A stretch of 64,000 nt of DNA. Source: Aristaeella lactis (GTDB lineage Bacteria > Bacillota > Clostridia > Christensenellales > Aristaeellaceae). Positions within the stretch are counted from its first letter, which is position 1. Every line of letters starts with the position of its first letter. Location: assembly GCF_018118585.1 (NCBI RefSeq), contig NZ_CP069421.1, forward strand, positions 1,116,001 through 1,180,000, given 5' to 3'. Under the pieces are notes generated by a model, which searched no databases, was not told the origin of the DNA, and saw only the letters and a list, made by a program, of their open reading frames with translations. This document shows, one piece after another, positions 9,488 through 18,968 of the stretch. The position numbers and the translations under genes are program-made.

Positions 9488-10699
9488 TCATCTAATTTTG
9501 TATAATTCTAGATATTTGCTTAACATATTTTCTTTACAAAATTTTCTCGCTCTTTGTTCGCACATCTCATGTGTAAATGGATGATTCTCACATATATATC
9601 TTATCTGCTTTTCTAAACCATCAACATCATTACAATCCACAACACAACCGCAAGTTTCATCCACGCATTCTGGACTTCCACCCGTATTAAAAGTTATTAC
9701 AGGAGTTCCACATGCTAAGGCTTCCAAGTTTACAAGTCCAAGCACTTCTTGTCTCGTTGGATTAACAAATACATCTGCAACAGAATATATTTCCGCTAGT
9801 TGCTGTTGGTTCTTTGTTTTCTGCACTGATATAATATGTTTCGGAAGATAACTTTCAACATTTTCATCTGTCCCAACTAAAACAATCACGTATTTTTCTG
9901 GATTCAATCTTTTTGCTAATTCAATGAAACAATCTAACCCCTTATTATTATTCCAACTAAATGCAACTCCTAAAACAACATATCTGTCTGCAGGAATTAT
10001 ATGCTCTTGCTTAAATGTACTTATTGTCCTTTTAAAGATTGATAAATCAATCCCATTAGTGACAACTTTGATAGGATAGCAATTTAAGAAAGATTGCTCT
10101 ACTAATCCTTCTAACCATTGTGATGGTGTAACGATTGTCAGATTCTTCACACCAGTAAACCATTTCTTTTTTTGTTTCCACATATAAGCTGAGCGGTCAT
10201 GATTTGCTATAGGGTAACACTCTGTTGGATAAATACATCTTTTGCATCCGTCTTTCCATTTTTCACATGATAAAGCCACAAAATGAGGACATCTACCCGT
10301 AAACGCCCAACAATCATGCAATGTCCATATAATCTTTATGTTTCTTTTTTTTATATAGCGAAATAACAAGGGCAGATTTATATAATTGCTATGTAGATTG
10401 TGTAAATGGATTATTCTAGGATTAAGCCGATCTAATTTTCGCAGGAAAATCAATGTGGACAAAAAAGAATCATACCCTCGAACGCTGAATACTCTATCAA
10501 ACAATTCATTAATACGCCTAACTGTATATGATGATATTATGAGACAACCATTATTTTTTTTCTCCTTTTCCCCTGCAATTGCGCAACACGTTTTATATCC
10601 TGAGAGTTCTGCTGCTGCACTCATCTGCTTCATTATTTTTCCAGTACTTCCATAATCAACCGTATTAATATACAAAATATCTACATGTTTTTCTCTCAT
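9488..10699 (-). CDS. Family 4 glycosyltransferase
   Basis: A 403-residue GT-B glycosyltransferase. Seen: DILYINTVDYGSTGKIMKQM (donor-side glycine loop), IIWTLHDCWAFTGRCPHF with a cysteine-rich insertion (C..C..C, around GCKRCIYPTECYP), and the C-terminal E-x7-E region PTRQEVLGLVNLEALACG that contacts the nucleotide. This layout matches the WcaC/colanic-type GT4 subgroup. The start at 10699 has an AGGA 11 nt upstream and overlaps the end of the polymerase gene by 35 nt; a start 102 nt further upstream would overlap more. Confidence 0.88.
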   Translation of the reverse strand: MREKHVDILYINTVDYGSTGKIMKQMSAAAELSGYKTCCAIAGEKEKKNNGCLIISSYTVRRINELFDRVFSVRGYDSFLSTLIFLRKLDRLNPRIIHLHNLHSNYINLPLLFRYIKKRNIKIIWTLHDCWAFTGRCPHFVALSCEKWKDGCKRCIYPTECYPIANHDRSAYMWKQKKKWFTGVKNLTIVTPSQWLEGLVEQSFLNCYPIKVVTNGIDLSIFKRTISTFKQEHIIPADRYVVLGVAFSWNNNKGLDCFIELAKRLNPEKYVIVLVGTDENVESYLPKHIISVQKTKNQQQLAEIYSVADVFVNPTRQEVLGLVNLEALACGTPVITFNTGGSPECVDETCGCVVDCNDVDGLEKQIRYICENHPFTHEMCEQRARKFCKENMLSKYLELYKIR

Positions 10700-12023
10700 T
10701 TGATATGTATTCCTCACTTTTTTGCATGTCTTCAGTTCTTTCCGATTCAAATCCATAGAATATGAAAACATATGGCACCATAGAGACCAAATAGTTTTCA
10801 CCTATATAGAAAATAATCAAAAGAATAAATACTGAGAATGTAAATAACGCCCCTTTATGAAATACCCTTCCAAACAATGACGATCCGATTAGAAATAATC
10901 CTCCAAATATACAGCCATGTGCAGCAAACTGATAAAGAAATGTATTTGTATTTTGCGATGTCCACCCAAAGTACAAATCAGACGCTTTTGTAATTGTGTA
11001 CATTTGAGTTCCGACATTTTCCATACCGACACCGGTAAGAGGATGTGACCTTGCTATACTGATACTGGCAAAGAATGAAGCAAACCGTACCATGGTCGTT
11101 CCTTCTTTAAGGTTGTTTGCTTTACCAAAGACTTTTTGCCCGATAGATGTCCTAGTAATTATTTGCAATAAAATTATTAATAAAATAGGTAAAATAATAA
11201 ACCATCTATTTGCTTTAGATATTGTAGTATTTTTTCCCCCGAACAAAATATATATTAAAACAATCCATAAAAATGCTATATATCCAGTTGTAGAAAACGT
11301 GGATAATAAAGCAATACAATAAACGATGAGATATACTCTTCGTGGCCGGTTCTCAACAAATAGTTCAAATAGAATAGCCAAGTTAATAAACATCTGAAAA
11401 ACACCTGGCTCCCAAAAGATACCAAATGTACGAATCATCGGGCTATAGATAGTTGATATATCGAGACCAGCAAAAATAATTGTGGCAAACTTTACTCCTG
11501 CCGTATTCTCCATTCGTGGTAATTGTAATACTAAATCGGGAATTAAATATGATAAAATCCATAACACAGTAGATGAAATTGATATCAATAGAATTGAGTT
11601 TCGAAATGCCTTACTATAGTCTTTAAAGCTCAAGAGAATGCAAACAAATAATCCGCCCGACATAAATAGCATTTTGTTAATTGTTCGATTTATTAGTTCT
11701 TTATTGATTAAACTGATTACGATAAAAGTAACCAGCATGATACAATACATAACAAGTTGCTTTTTATGTTTTTGAATTGATTTTTGCCGTAAAAAATACA
11801 CAAATTCAAACAAGCAAAAGAGCAATAAAATATAACGGGGAAGGCTAACGAATAATGTGTTTTTATTAGAACCAAATAGATATGTATCATTTGAGAAAAA
11901 CATCAGAAAAAAAACCAATAACGTATTAGTCAATTCACTGGATCTGGAATCTGGTATTATTATATACTTACTATGATTGTCTGACTGTGAATTGTTCACA
12001 TATATACCATAGTTCTTTCCCAT
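10665..12023 (-). CDS. O-antigen polymerase/ligase-like membrane protein (Wzy)
   Basis: A 452-residue polytopic protein with about ten to twelve hydrophobic helices and a large extracytoplasmic loop late in the chain (roughly residues 285-360, including RFASFFASISIARSHPLTG). RxxxW/SHPLTGVG-type loops are typical of Wzy and WaaL proteins. As the only such protein beside a flippase, a Wzy-type polymerase of repeat units is the best inference. It is strongly AT-rich: the 60-base line at 11161 contains only 10 G+C. Sequence alone cannot separate a polymerase from a ligase. Confidence 0.82.
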   Translation of the reverse strand: MGKNYGIYVNNSQSDNHSKYIIIPDSRSSELTNTLLVFFLMFFSNDTYLFGSNKNTLFVSLPRYILLLFCLFEFVYFLRQKSIQKHKKQLVMYCIMLVTFIVISLINKELINRTINKMLFMSGGLFVCILLSFKDYSKAFRNSILLISISSTVLWILSYLIPDLVLQLPRMENTAGVKFATIIFAGLDISTIYSPMIRTFGIFWEPGVFQMFINLAILFELFVENRPRRVYLIVYCIALLSTFSTTGYIAFLWIVLIYILFGGKNTTISKANRWFIILPILLIILLQIITRTSIGQKVFGKANNLKEGTTMVRFASFFASISIARSHPLTGVGMENVGTQMYTITKASDLYFGWTSQNTNTFLYQFAAHGCIFGGLFLIGSSLFGRVFHKGALFTFSVFILLIIFYIGENYLVSMVPYVFIFYGFESERTEDMQKSEEYISNERKTCRYFVY

Positions 12024-12164
12024 CTATTTATATCCTTCCATGATATATCCAAGCGACTATTGATCACTTTTCATCTGTCCTGAAATAACCCAATAATATC
12101 CTGATGCTCTTTTCGACCTTAGGCTCTGCAGACATTATTACTGTAAAAAAATGATACGAATGCA

Positions 12165-13331
12165 TCATTCTGTCAAATGAGTTCTACAATAATCATAAAT
12201 CTTATCTGCTGAGTATTCAGGGGTATTCTCATAAAATGCATTATATACATCATCTGATGAGACTATTCGCTGATAACTTGAAAAAATAAAAGCTTTGAGT
12301 TTTTGTACACTAACCTCTATGTCATCCCACTCATATAGTATTACGCTGTTTTCATATTTATCAAGATATGGAATGCATGCATCATTTTTTTGGTTGCAAA
12401 TATGAATTATTGGTTTTCCTGTCGATATATACGCTAGAACTTTTGATGGAAGCATATCAGAATACTTATTTGATATATTCAGCAGAAAGTCACTTTGCGA
12501 AATCACATTGTCCAGGTCTGCCTTTGGTATATAATCGCTCACTTTTATATATAAGCTTTGGCTTTTTACCTTTTGCAGCATTTCCTGGCAATTGCCACGG
12601 CAATAGAAGCGTGCTATGACCGGTATTGATTGATTCAGCCGATCTAATACTTTCAGCAGGTATTCCGGAGATCGAATCAGCATATCAAGCATCCCTGAAT
12701 ATATAAACGAAATCTGACCTCCTTGATACTGACATGCTTCATGCTGTTGATGCCTGTCATTTATAACCAGCGGAAAATCTAAATATTCCGATTTTGCTTC
12801 ATATGACTTATATGTGTTACTGCTGAACTGTTTTTGATTGCATCTCATGTGGAATATGCAGTCTGCTCTTTGATACATGCGCCGTTCGGAATATCTTGTA
12901 AGCCATGTCAGATATTTGCCAAGACCAAGTTTTGAATCGATTGAATTCACAATTGGGTCTAACTCATATATGATCATTTTTACATTTGGAAAACGCTTTT
13001 TGTACTTATAAGCAGCATATAATGCTTCATATGGTTTATGGACACCTATTACAAAATCATATGGATCATTTTGGCTTACACGTATGGCTTGATGATATCG
13101 CTGTTTAATGATATCTGGATTAACTGATGGCCAGTAGAGCAATCGTTTCAACGATATAATCACATTTTTATGCCATAGACGTATATTGGGCTTTTCCCAT
13201 TGAGCAGCACTCACAACTGATAGCTTGATGTTCTTGTTATTTGATATTTTGTCCACTACCTGCTTTACGCATTGTGCATTCGGACTGTTGTTTTCAATAT
13301 GCAAACCAGTTATCAATAGGATTCTGATCAT
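12165..13331 (-). CDS. Glycosyltransferase, GT4-like
   Basis: A 388-residue protein whose shape fits a GT-B glycosyltransferase. Seen: RILLITGLHIENNSPNAQCV at the N-terminus, where the acceptor loop lies, a central IYELDPIVNS, then PLVINDRHQ and FIYSGMLDMLIRSPEYLLKV opening the nucleotide-binding half, and LLNISNKYSDMLPSKVLAYI near the end, matching the SD..PSK..EY region. The E-x7-E motif is weak. It lies 9 nt from the next gene upstream and is followed by a 141-nt gap without recognisable content. Sugar specificity is unknown. Confidence 0.78.
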   Translation of the reverse strand: MIRILLITGLHIENNSPNAQCVKQVVDKISNNKNIKLSVVSAAQWEKPNIRLWHKNVIISLKRLLYWPSVNPDIIKQRYHQAIRVSQNDPYDFVIGVHKPYEALYAAYKYKKRFPNVKMIIYELDPIVNSIDSKLGLGKYLTWLTRYSERRMYQRADCIFHMRCNQKQFSSNTYKSYEAKSEYLDFPLVINDRHQQHEACQYQGGQISFIYSGMLDMLIRSPEYLLKVLDRLNQSIPVIARFYCRGNCQEMLQKVKSQSLYIKVSDYIPKADLDNVISQSDFLLNISNKYSDMLPSKVLAYISTGKPIIHICNQKNDACIPYLDKYENSVILYEWDDIEVSVQKLKAFIFSSYQRIVSSDDVYNAFYENTPEYSADKIYDYCRTHLTE

Positions 13332-13340
13332 AATATCACC

Positions 13341-14390
13341 TTATCTATAGGGTTCTAGCTTTTGTTTATACTTATATACCTTCTGGACGATAAGTAATAC
13401 AAAAAACAGATGTTTTTTAAAGCACAGATATTTCACTTTGAATGACTTTTTCAATTCTTCTACACTGATTTCATCAAGTGTCTCTTTATATGGACTACTA
13501 GAGAGAAAATCAATAAATGTTTTTCTCCGGTGTCCATCCGAATACTCTGGATGATAATACTTTTGAAAGAAACACATCTGAATGGATATTAGCGCCCGTA
13601 GATAATAAGCATGCAATAGTCCCTTGCCCTTTTTGTTTGTTTCAATAAATCCCTTGATTCGTTTGAGTACCAGTTCTTGTTCCTTTTCAACATTTTTTCT
13701 ATATTTATTTGTTTTACTACTGCTTACTTCTCGATAATGATAATAATTCTTTCCTAAAAAAATAATTTTTGATGCCTTTTCATAAGTTTCCAAACAAAAA
13801 ATCACATCTTCATTATATCTCATTTGTTCATCCAGAAGCAGATTGTTTTTGTGAAGGAATTCTCTTCTATAGAATTTACCCCAAACGCTTGTCAACGAAG
13901 CTGTGTTGGGTATGTTAGCTGCCTTCGATAAAGTTTTTATAGCTATTTCGTCTATTTCTTCTCGTGTAGCAAATATTCTTTTATCCTCAAAAACTACAGG
14001 ATCAGGAATAGTCTTGTTTATGTATTCGGTATATCCCGGGAATATGACAATATCAACATCGTCCGTCGGTGATAAAGCTACAAAATCCTGAAACAAATCA
14101 TTTTCAATCCAATCATCTGCATCAATGAACATGATCCACTTGCCTGTAGCATTCTTTATACCTACATTTCGTGCTGATGCGGATCCGCCATTATCTTTAT
14201 GAATGACTTTGATACGATCATCTTTTTCAGCATATTCATCACAGTAAATTCCACTGTCATCTGGTGAACCATCATTAACAAGAATAATCTCGATATCATT
14301 CACATCTTGTTTATATATGCTTTCAATACAACAATCCAGATATTCTTTTTTGACTTTATATACAGGAATAATGACTGTAATAAGGCTCAT
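13341..14390 (-). CDS. Family 2 glycosyltransferase
   Basis: A 349-residue GT-A enzyme. Seen: LITVIIPVYKVKKEYLDCCI, ILVNDGSPDDSG, DNGGSASARNVGI and WIMFIDADDWIENDLF (DxD-type metal site), the classic capsule GT2 N-terminal half. The C-terminal third is basic and carries a hydrophobic stretch near the end (residues 325-338), which may sit on the membrane. It is 4 nt downstream of the acetyltransferase gene. It may follow the initiating sugar transferase in building the repeat unit, but order of action cannot be read from the sequence. Confidence 0.9.
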   Translation of the reverse strand: MSLITVIIPVYKVKKEYLDCCIESIYKQDVNDIEIILVNDGSPDDSGIYCDEYAEKDDRIKVIHKDNGGSASARNVGIKNATGKWIMFIDADDWIENDLFQDFVALSPTDDVDIVIFPGYTEYINKTIPDPVVFEDKRIFATREEIDEIAIKTLSKAANIPNTASLTSVWGKFYRREFLHKNNLLLDEQMRYNEDVIFCLETYEKASKIIFLGKNYYHYREVSSSKTNKYRKNVEKEQELVLKRIKGFIETNKKGKGLLHAYYLRALISIQMCFFQKYYHPEYSDGHRRKTFIDFLSSSPYKETLDEISVEELKKSFKVKYLCFKKHLFFVLLIVQKVYKYKQKLEPYR

Positions 14391-14394
14391 ATTT

Positions 14395-14967
14395 TCATCC
14401 TTCTTTATTTACAACTCTGGCTGGTACACCGACTAATGTTGCTCCAGGTATGTCACAACTATGAACCACAACAGCTCCTGCACCAATCTTACAATTGTCA
14501 GCAATAACAACATCACCAATTACTGATGCACCAAATCCAATATCCACGTTCTTCCCGATAGTAGGCGCTTTATTATCTTTTCCGTTTGTACCTACACAAT
14601 TATCTCCATGGAATACTGTACCGCTGCCAATATGCGCTGCACCATTTATGATTACGGTTCCATGATGCCATATTGTTATACCTCTATCCAAGCCCTTGCT
14701 TTCAATAAAGAAACCAATACGGTTCCCTATGCGATTCTTTCGTCTTGCATGATATGCTTGTAATACTATAAAGCGTGTTCCTTTTTCTCTATAGTATTGT
14801 TCATATCGAAGGTGTTTCATGTATCTCTTTATCACTATTCTATGATCTTGAATCAGATATAGCCAGAATCTTTCTGTTTGAGGAAGAGAGTTAATATGGG
14901 TATTGTCTTCTTGTATTGCTTTTTTTACTGCTTTTTTATTCTCAAACGTTTTTCCTTGGTTTTCCAT
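14395..14967 (-). CDS. Hexapeptide-repeat acetyltransferase (serine acetyltransferase-like)
   Basis: A 190-residue protein with a helical N-terminal half and a C-terminal left-handed beta-helix of hexapeptide repeats (IIINGAAHIGSG through VIADNCKIGAGAVV). The pattern is that of the LbH_SAT group, used both for serine acetylation and for O-acetylation of polysaccharides. The position between GT2 and Gfo/Idh genes in a capsule operon favours the second role. No membrane segment. The ATG is preceded by AAGGTG. It marks the change from AT-rich cassette genes to the more GC-rich upstream genes. Confidence 0.82.
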   Translation of the reverse strand: MENQGKTFENKKAVKKAIQEDNTHINSLPQTERFWLYLIQDHRIVIKRYMKHLRYEQYYREKGTRFIVLQAYHARRKNRIGNRIGFFIESKGLDRGITIWHHGTVIINGAAHIGSGTVFHGDNCVGTNGKDNKAPTIGKNVDIGFGASVIGDVVIADNCKIGAGAVVVHSCDIPGATLVGVPARVVNKEG

Positions 14968-14984
14968 AGTTGCTCACCTTCTTT

Positions 14985-16160
14985 TTATACAAGATCAATC
15001 CTGCGGCCTTCTTCGTCAGAATAATAGGCTGCATAGATAACCTTCATGACCTGGGCTGCCAGATCAAAGCAGCCTTCAGGCTCTCTGTCTTCGAGAATGG
15101 CACCCATGAAGTCAACGATCTCGTTGCAGTAGCCGCGGAGCATTTCGTCGGCGACAAAGGGCTTGTTCCATCCGGTGACGATAGGAAGCATTTCGGAGAG
15201 GTAAACGCCGTCCATGCCCTCGTCATCTACCATGTAGGTTTCCATGGCGTCGTTCATGGTCAGGCGACAGTTGATAGCAGTATCATTCGCATAGATCTCA
15301 ACGTAGTTTTTGCTGCCACCCAGGAGATTATCCGTGGAGAGAATGGTAGCCTTGCTGCCATCGGTGAAGGTGATAACCGCGGTACCGGCGTCTTCCACGT
15401 CATGAGGCCTTGCAGCGATGTGGCGATGCTCATGTTCGGTGAGGCGCTTGGTAGCGTAGCCCATATCGCCGATGACGCTTTTTACAGTTACGTTATGGCC
15501 CTGGGAAATGGATTCCTGTTCCTTCAGGTAAAGGATAGCGCCCAGCGGATGCACGCCGTTGCGCATGAAGATACCTCCGCCTGTCTTGTTCCACTCACCG
15601 GCCACGGCGGAGCTGGAACCTTTCAGGCTTTCCTCGCCCTTCATGTACAGGATGCGGCTCTTCTTGGCCCGGATGATCTCTCCGGCTTTCAGGACAGCGG
15701 GAGCATAGACAAAGTTTTCAGCATACATGAACCGCTTTCCGGTTTCAGCACGAACTGCCCGCAGTTCATCCAATTCCTCCAGGAGGCACTCATACATGAA
15801 TTTCTTGGAGACTTTTTCTCCGATGGGTTCCGGATCTCCCGGGCGGCCGAAATAGCCTACCAGCGGCTTTTCACAGATGACATGCTTCCCTGCCCGCATG
15901 GCCTTGATGATCTCTTCCTTATGCACATAGGGCGGAGTGCAGATATCGATCACATCAATCTCCGGATCATTGAGAATATCGTCATAATTGGTGGTTCCCT
16001 TCTCAAAGCCGTACAGTTCTACTGCTTTGTTGATCTGTTCCCATCTGCGGGCCATAACGGTTTTCAGCCTGCAGGGAATATTGGAACGCTTGTATCCGAA
16101 CGCGTGCAGTTCCAGGGCACGGCCGGCGCCGACTACTCCGACTGTAACTCTGTCTTTCAT
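14985..16160 (-). CDS. Gfo/Idh/MocA family oxidoreductase
   Basis: A 391-residue NAD(P)-dependent oxidoreductase. Seen: Rossmann motif VGVVGAGRALELHA at the N-terminus, DVIDICTPPYVHKEEI, and the family signature VICEKPLVG with the catalytic Lys of the EKP motif. The C-terminal alpha/beta domain would hold the substrate. In polysaccharide loci such enzymes oxidise or reduce ring or side-chain hydroxyls of sugar nucleotides. Downstream of the aldolase-type gene (19 nt gap), it could equally act on the acyl precursor. SD AAAGGACAG lies upstream of the ATG. Confidence 0.88.
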   Translation of the reverse strand: MKDRVTVGVVGAGRALELHAFGYKRSNIPCRLKTVMARRWEQINKAVELYGFEKGTTNYDDILNDPEIDVIDICTPPYVHKEEIIKAMRAGKHVICEKPLVGYFGRPGDPEPIGEKVSKKFMYECLLEELDELRAVRAETGKRFMYAENFVYAPAVLKAGEIIRAKKSRILYMKGEESLKGSSSAVAGEWNKTGGGIFMRNGVHPLGAILYLKEQESISQGHNVTVKSVIGDMGYATKRLTEHEHRHIAARPHDVEDAGTAVITFTDGSKATILSTDNLLGGSKNYVEIYANDTAINCRLTMNDAMETYMVDDEGMDGVYLSEMLPIVTGWNKPFVADEMLRGYCNEIVDFMGAILEDREPEGCFDLAAQVMKVIYAAYYSDEEGRRIDLV

Positions 16161-16179
16161 CTTCTCTGTCCTTTCCGGT

Positions 16180-17127
16180 TTATTGATATGACAGGAACTT
16201 CAACTGTTCCGCAAACTGTGTATCTTTTTTCTTGGTAGCCGCAATAGCGGTTCTCGGGTGCTGGTTGGTCAGGCCCGTGAGCATGTAGGAGGTGTTGTAT
16301 CCCCATTCGATGCCGGACTGCTTTATTGGGAGCATCCATTCGGAGATCAGGTTAAGAATCGGCTCTACATGGTATTTCTTTCCGTCCAGATAACCCAGCA
16401 GGGCTTCCGAATGGCAGTTGCCGGCGCCGCGTCCCATGCCGTACACTGTTCCGTCCAGCCACTTGGCTCCCAGTTCCTTCGCTTCCAGGGTGTTGGCAAA
16501 GGCGCACTGCTGGTTGTTGTGACCATGGATACCCACTTCTTTCCCTGCTGGAGAAAGGATATTGTGGAAAAGTCTGGTCAGTTTTCTTGTCTGTTTCGGA
16601 TACAGGGCACCATAGCTGTCAACAATATATACGGCCAAAGCAGGTGTCTGGGCAAGCTGATACAGTGCCTGGGCGATCTGTTCATCTGTACACTTGGAGA
16701 TGGCCATCAGATTACAGGTAGTCTCATAGCCAAGGCCGCTGATATAGTTTATCATCTCACAGGCTTCGGGAATGGTATCGATGTAGGTGGCCACACGGAA
16801 CAGATCGATGGGGCTTTCGTTCCGGGGCTTGATATCCTCTCGGAAATCTGTGCGTCCCACGTCCACCATGATGGAAAGCTTCATCCGGGGATCCTTCTCC
16901 CCGATAGCGGCCCATACATCCTCGTCGCTTGTGAATTTCCATTTGCCGAATTTGGCCGGATCAAACTGCTTTTTGCTTGCCCTGTAGCCAAACTCCATGT
17001 AGTCGATCCCGGCTTCAATGTTCGCTTTGTACAGGGCCTTTACGAACTGATCATCGAAATAAAAATCATTCACAAGGCCGCCGTCGCGAAGCGTGGCATC
17101 GAATACTTTTATTCCATCAACGGTCAT
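16180..17127 (-). CDS. HMGL-like aldolase-domain protein
   Basis: A 315-residue TIM-barrel enzyme of the DRE-type aldolase family (HMGL-like; relatives include 4-hydroxy-2-oxovalerate aldolase and isopropylmalate synthase). Seen: the FDATLRDGGLVNDF motif (usual DxTLRDG, with the metal-binding Asp and catalytic Arg) and GIHGHNNQQCAFANTLE with the two metal-binding His. The C-terminal allosteric domain of synthases is absent. Its ATG overlaps the acyl carrier protein stop (ATGA), so the two are probably made together. A role in forming or cleaving a keto acid or acyl group for glycan decoration is inference. Confidence 0.85.
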   Translation of the reverse strand: MTVDGIKVFDATLRDGGLVNDFYFDDQFVKALYKANIEAGIDYMEFGYRASKKQFDPAKFGKWKFTSDEDVWAAIGEKDPRMKLSIMVDVGRTDFREDIKPRNESPIDLFRVATYIDTIPEACEMINYISGLGYETTCNLMAISKCTDEQIAQALYQLAQTPALAVYIVDSYGALYPKQTRKLTRLFHNILSPAGKEVGIHGHNNQQCAFANTLEAKELGAKWLDGTVYGMGRGAGNCHSEALLGYLDGKKYHVEPILNLISEWMLPIKQSGIEWGYNTSYMLTGLTNQHPRTAIAATKKKDTQFAEQLKFLSYQ

Positions 17128-17378
17128 TCTGCCGCTCCCTCCATCTTTGAAGCAATCAGTTCAGCCATTTTTCCGACAACTTTGATATCTTCGCTTTCCA
17201 GGTCTTCATCCGTAAAGGTAATGCCGAATTCATCCTCGATGACCGCAATGAACTGGATCAGGCCGAGCGAATCAATATATCCTTCCTCCACATAGTTCAG
17301 GTTCAGGATATCCACATCATCCGGAATGTCGTATTCCCGCTGAATATAATCAATAATGAACTCTCTTACTTTTTCCAT
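17124..17378 (-). CDS. Acyl carrier protein
   Basis: An 84-residue, acidic, helical carrier protein. Seen: phosphopantetheine site YIDSLGLIQFIAVIEDEF with Ser37. It differs from a fatty-acid-synthesis ACP (usually DSLD) in having DSLG. It lies between an AMP-forming ligase and an aldolase-domain protein, overlapping the latter by 4 nt, so it is probably a dedicated carrier that takes an acyl or hydroxyacyl group from the ligase. A phosphopantetheinyl transferase is not in the window. Confidence 0.92.
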   Translation of the reverse strand: MEKVREFIIDYIQREYDIPDDVDILNLNYVEEGYIDSLGLIQFIAVIEDEFGITFTDEDLESEDIKVVGKMAELIASKMEGAAE

Positions 17379-17407
17379 ATAGCATTACTCCTTTCGATGT
17401 GGACAGT

Positions 17408-18961
17408 TTACTGATCCAGTCCGTTCTCACGGACATAGTCCAGAATGGCCATGCGCTGCAGCTTGCCCATAGTGTTCTTGGGAAGCTTATCGACAATAAA
17501 GATCTTGTGGGGCTGCTGGAAGTCCGCCAGGTTCCTGGCGCAGTAGGTTTTCAGGGCACGAAGATTGATCTCCTGGTCTTCCTTGGGCACAACCGCCAGG
17601 GCAACCACTTCTCCCAGCCGTTCATCCGGATAAGCGAAAGCAGCGCATTCCTCCACCTCCGGCAGTCGTCCAACTACCACATCAATATCATGAGGATAGA
17701 CGTTAATCGCGCCTGTGATGATCAGTTCCTTCTTGCGGCCGGCAAAGTACAGGTATCCGTCCTCGTCCAGGTAACCCAGGTCGCCGGTCCGGAAATAATC
17801 ACCGAACATGGCAGCCTGCATCATGGCTTCCTGCTTATAGTAGCCTTTGCACTGAAGTTTGGATTTTACAGCGATCTCTCCTACTTCACCGGGAGCGCAG
17901 TCGGTATCAAAATCGGATTCACTCTCGTCCCGGAGGATCCTGATCTGGGCTTCATCAAAGGGTTTACCAACAGAGTTCTGCTTGTTCTTTGTCTCCTGGA
18001 AGCAGATATCCGTTACCGTGGATACTTCCGAGGTTCCGTACATCTCATGGAATTCGCAGTGCAGCAGATCGATGAGTTCATATTTCACAGAAGCTTCCAG
18101 CAGGGCGGAAGAAGAAACGATGCTGCGGAAGCTGGTGATCTTGGGAGCGTCAGGCTGCTTCAGCAGTTCCAGAATCTGTGCCAGCTGCGCAGATACGGCA
18201 ATGGTGAAGGTGGGTTTCTGTTCCTCCACACATTTGAGCCAGATGGCCGGGGTGAACCGCGGCAGCAGAATGGAAGTCGCGCCAAGGATCAGGGGCAGAA
18301 TCACCAGGCGTTCCGCAAGAGAGTGGTAAAGCGGTGTGGCCGCCAGGATCTTGTCATCCTGCGTGATCTTGTAGACCCGGATATGGGCCATGGAACGTTC
18401 ATACTTGTTGTCCTGGCTGATATCAATGGGCTTCGGCGTCCCGGTTGAACCGGAAGTCATGGTCAGGATCAGGCTTTCCGAGCCGTCCACATCGTGGTTG
18501 ACCTCGGGTCTTTCCGCAGGCATCTCATTGATCTTTTCAAACGGAACGGTACCGGGATACTCCTTATCCAGGCAGATGGCAAAACCGGGGACATCCAGTC
18601 CGCCGCTCTTTTCACAGTCGGCAAAGAAAGCCCTCCGGGCAATCACATGCTTAATGTCGCCTGCGGCCATCGCTGCTTTGATGGCTTCCAGCGGCAGGGA
18701 TGGATTCAGCGGTACAACGCAAATGCCCAGATCCGCGGCGGAGAAGAACAATGCCACCGATTCTATGCTGTTATTCATAGGAATGGCGATATGGTCGCCG
18801 TATACCGCTCCCTGGCTCAGCAGGAGATTGGAATACCGGCTGACAAGATTCGCCATTTCTTTATATGTTGCTGTTTTTCCATCGCACCAGATCGCCAGTT
18901 TGTCAGGTGTTTTCTGTGCGTTTTCATAGAACATGCTTGCCAGTCTGCTTCTCATTGTCAT
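17408..18961 (-). CDS. Adenylate-forming acyl ligase
   Basis: A 517-residue AMP-binding enzyme. Seen: ATP loop LILTMTSGSTGTPKPI, MYGTSEVSTVTD, FRTGDLGYLDEDGYLYFAGR and the C-terminal NTMGKLQR with the catalytic Lys. It activates a carboxylic acid as acyl-AMP and transfers it to CoA or a carrier; the adjacent ACP (29 nt downstream) is the obvious acceptor. Two in-frame ATGs lie at 18961 and 18955; GGGGG is 1 nt before the first and 7 nt before the second, so 18955 may be the true start. The acid cannot be deduced. Confidence 0.9.
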   Translation of the reverse strand: MTMRSRLASMFYENAQKTPDKLAIWCDGKTATYKEMANLVSRYSNLLLSQGAVYGDHIAIPMNNSIESVALFFSAADLGICVVPLNPSLPLEAIKAAMAAGDIKHVIARRAFFADCEKSGGLDVPGFAICLDKEYPGTVPFEKINEMPAERPEVNHDVDGSESLILTMTSGSTGTPKPIDISQDNKYERSMAHIRVYKITQDDKILAATPLYHSLAERLVILPLILGATSILLPRFTPAIWLKCVEEQKPTFTIAVSAQLAQILELLKQPDAPKITSFRSIVSSSALLEASVKYELIDLLHCEFHEMYGTSEVSTVTDICFQETKNKQNSVGKPFDEAQIRILRDESESDFDTDCAPGEVGEIAVKSKLQCKGYYKQEAMMQAAMFGDYFRTGDLGYLDEDGYLYFAGRKKELIITGAINVYPHDIDVVVGRLPEVEECAAFAYPDERLGEVVALAVVPKEDQEINLRALKTYCARNLADFQQPHKIFIVDKLPKNTMGKLQRMAILDYVRENGLDQ

Positions 18962-18968
18962 ACCCCCG

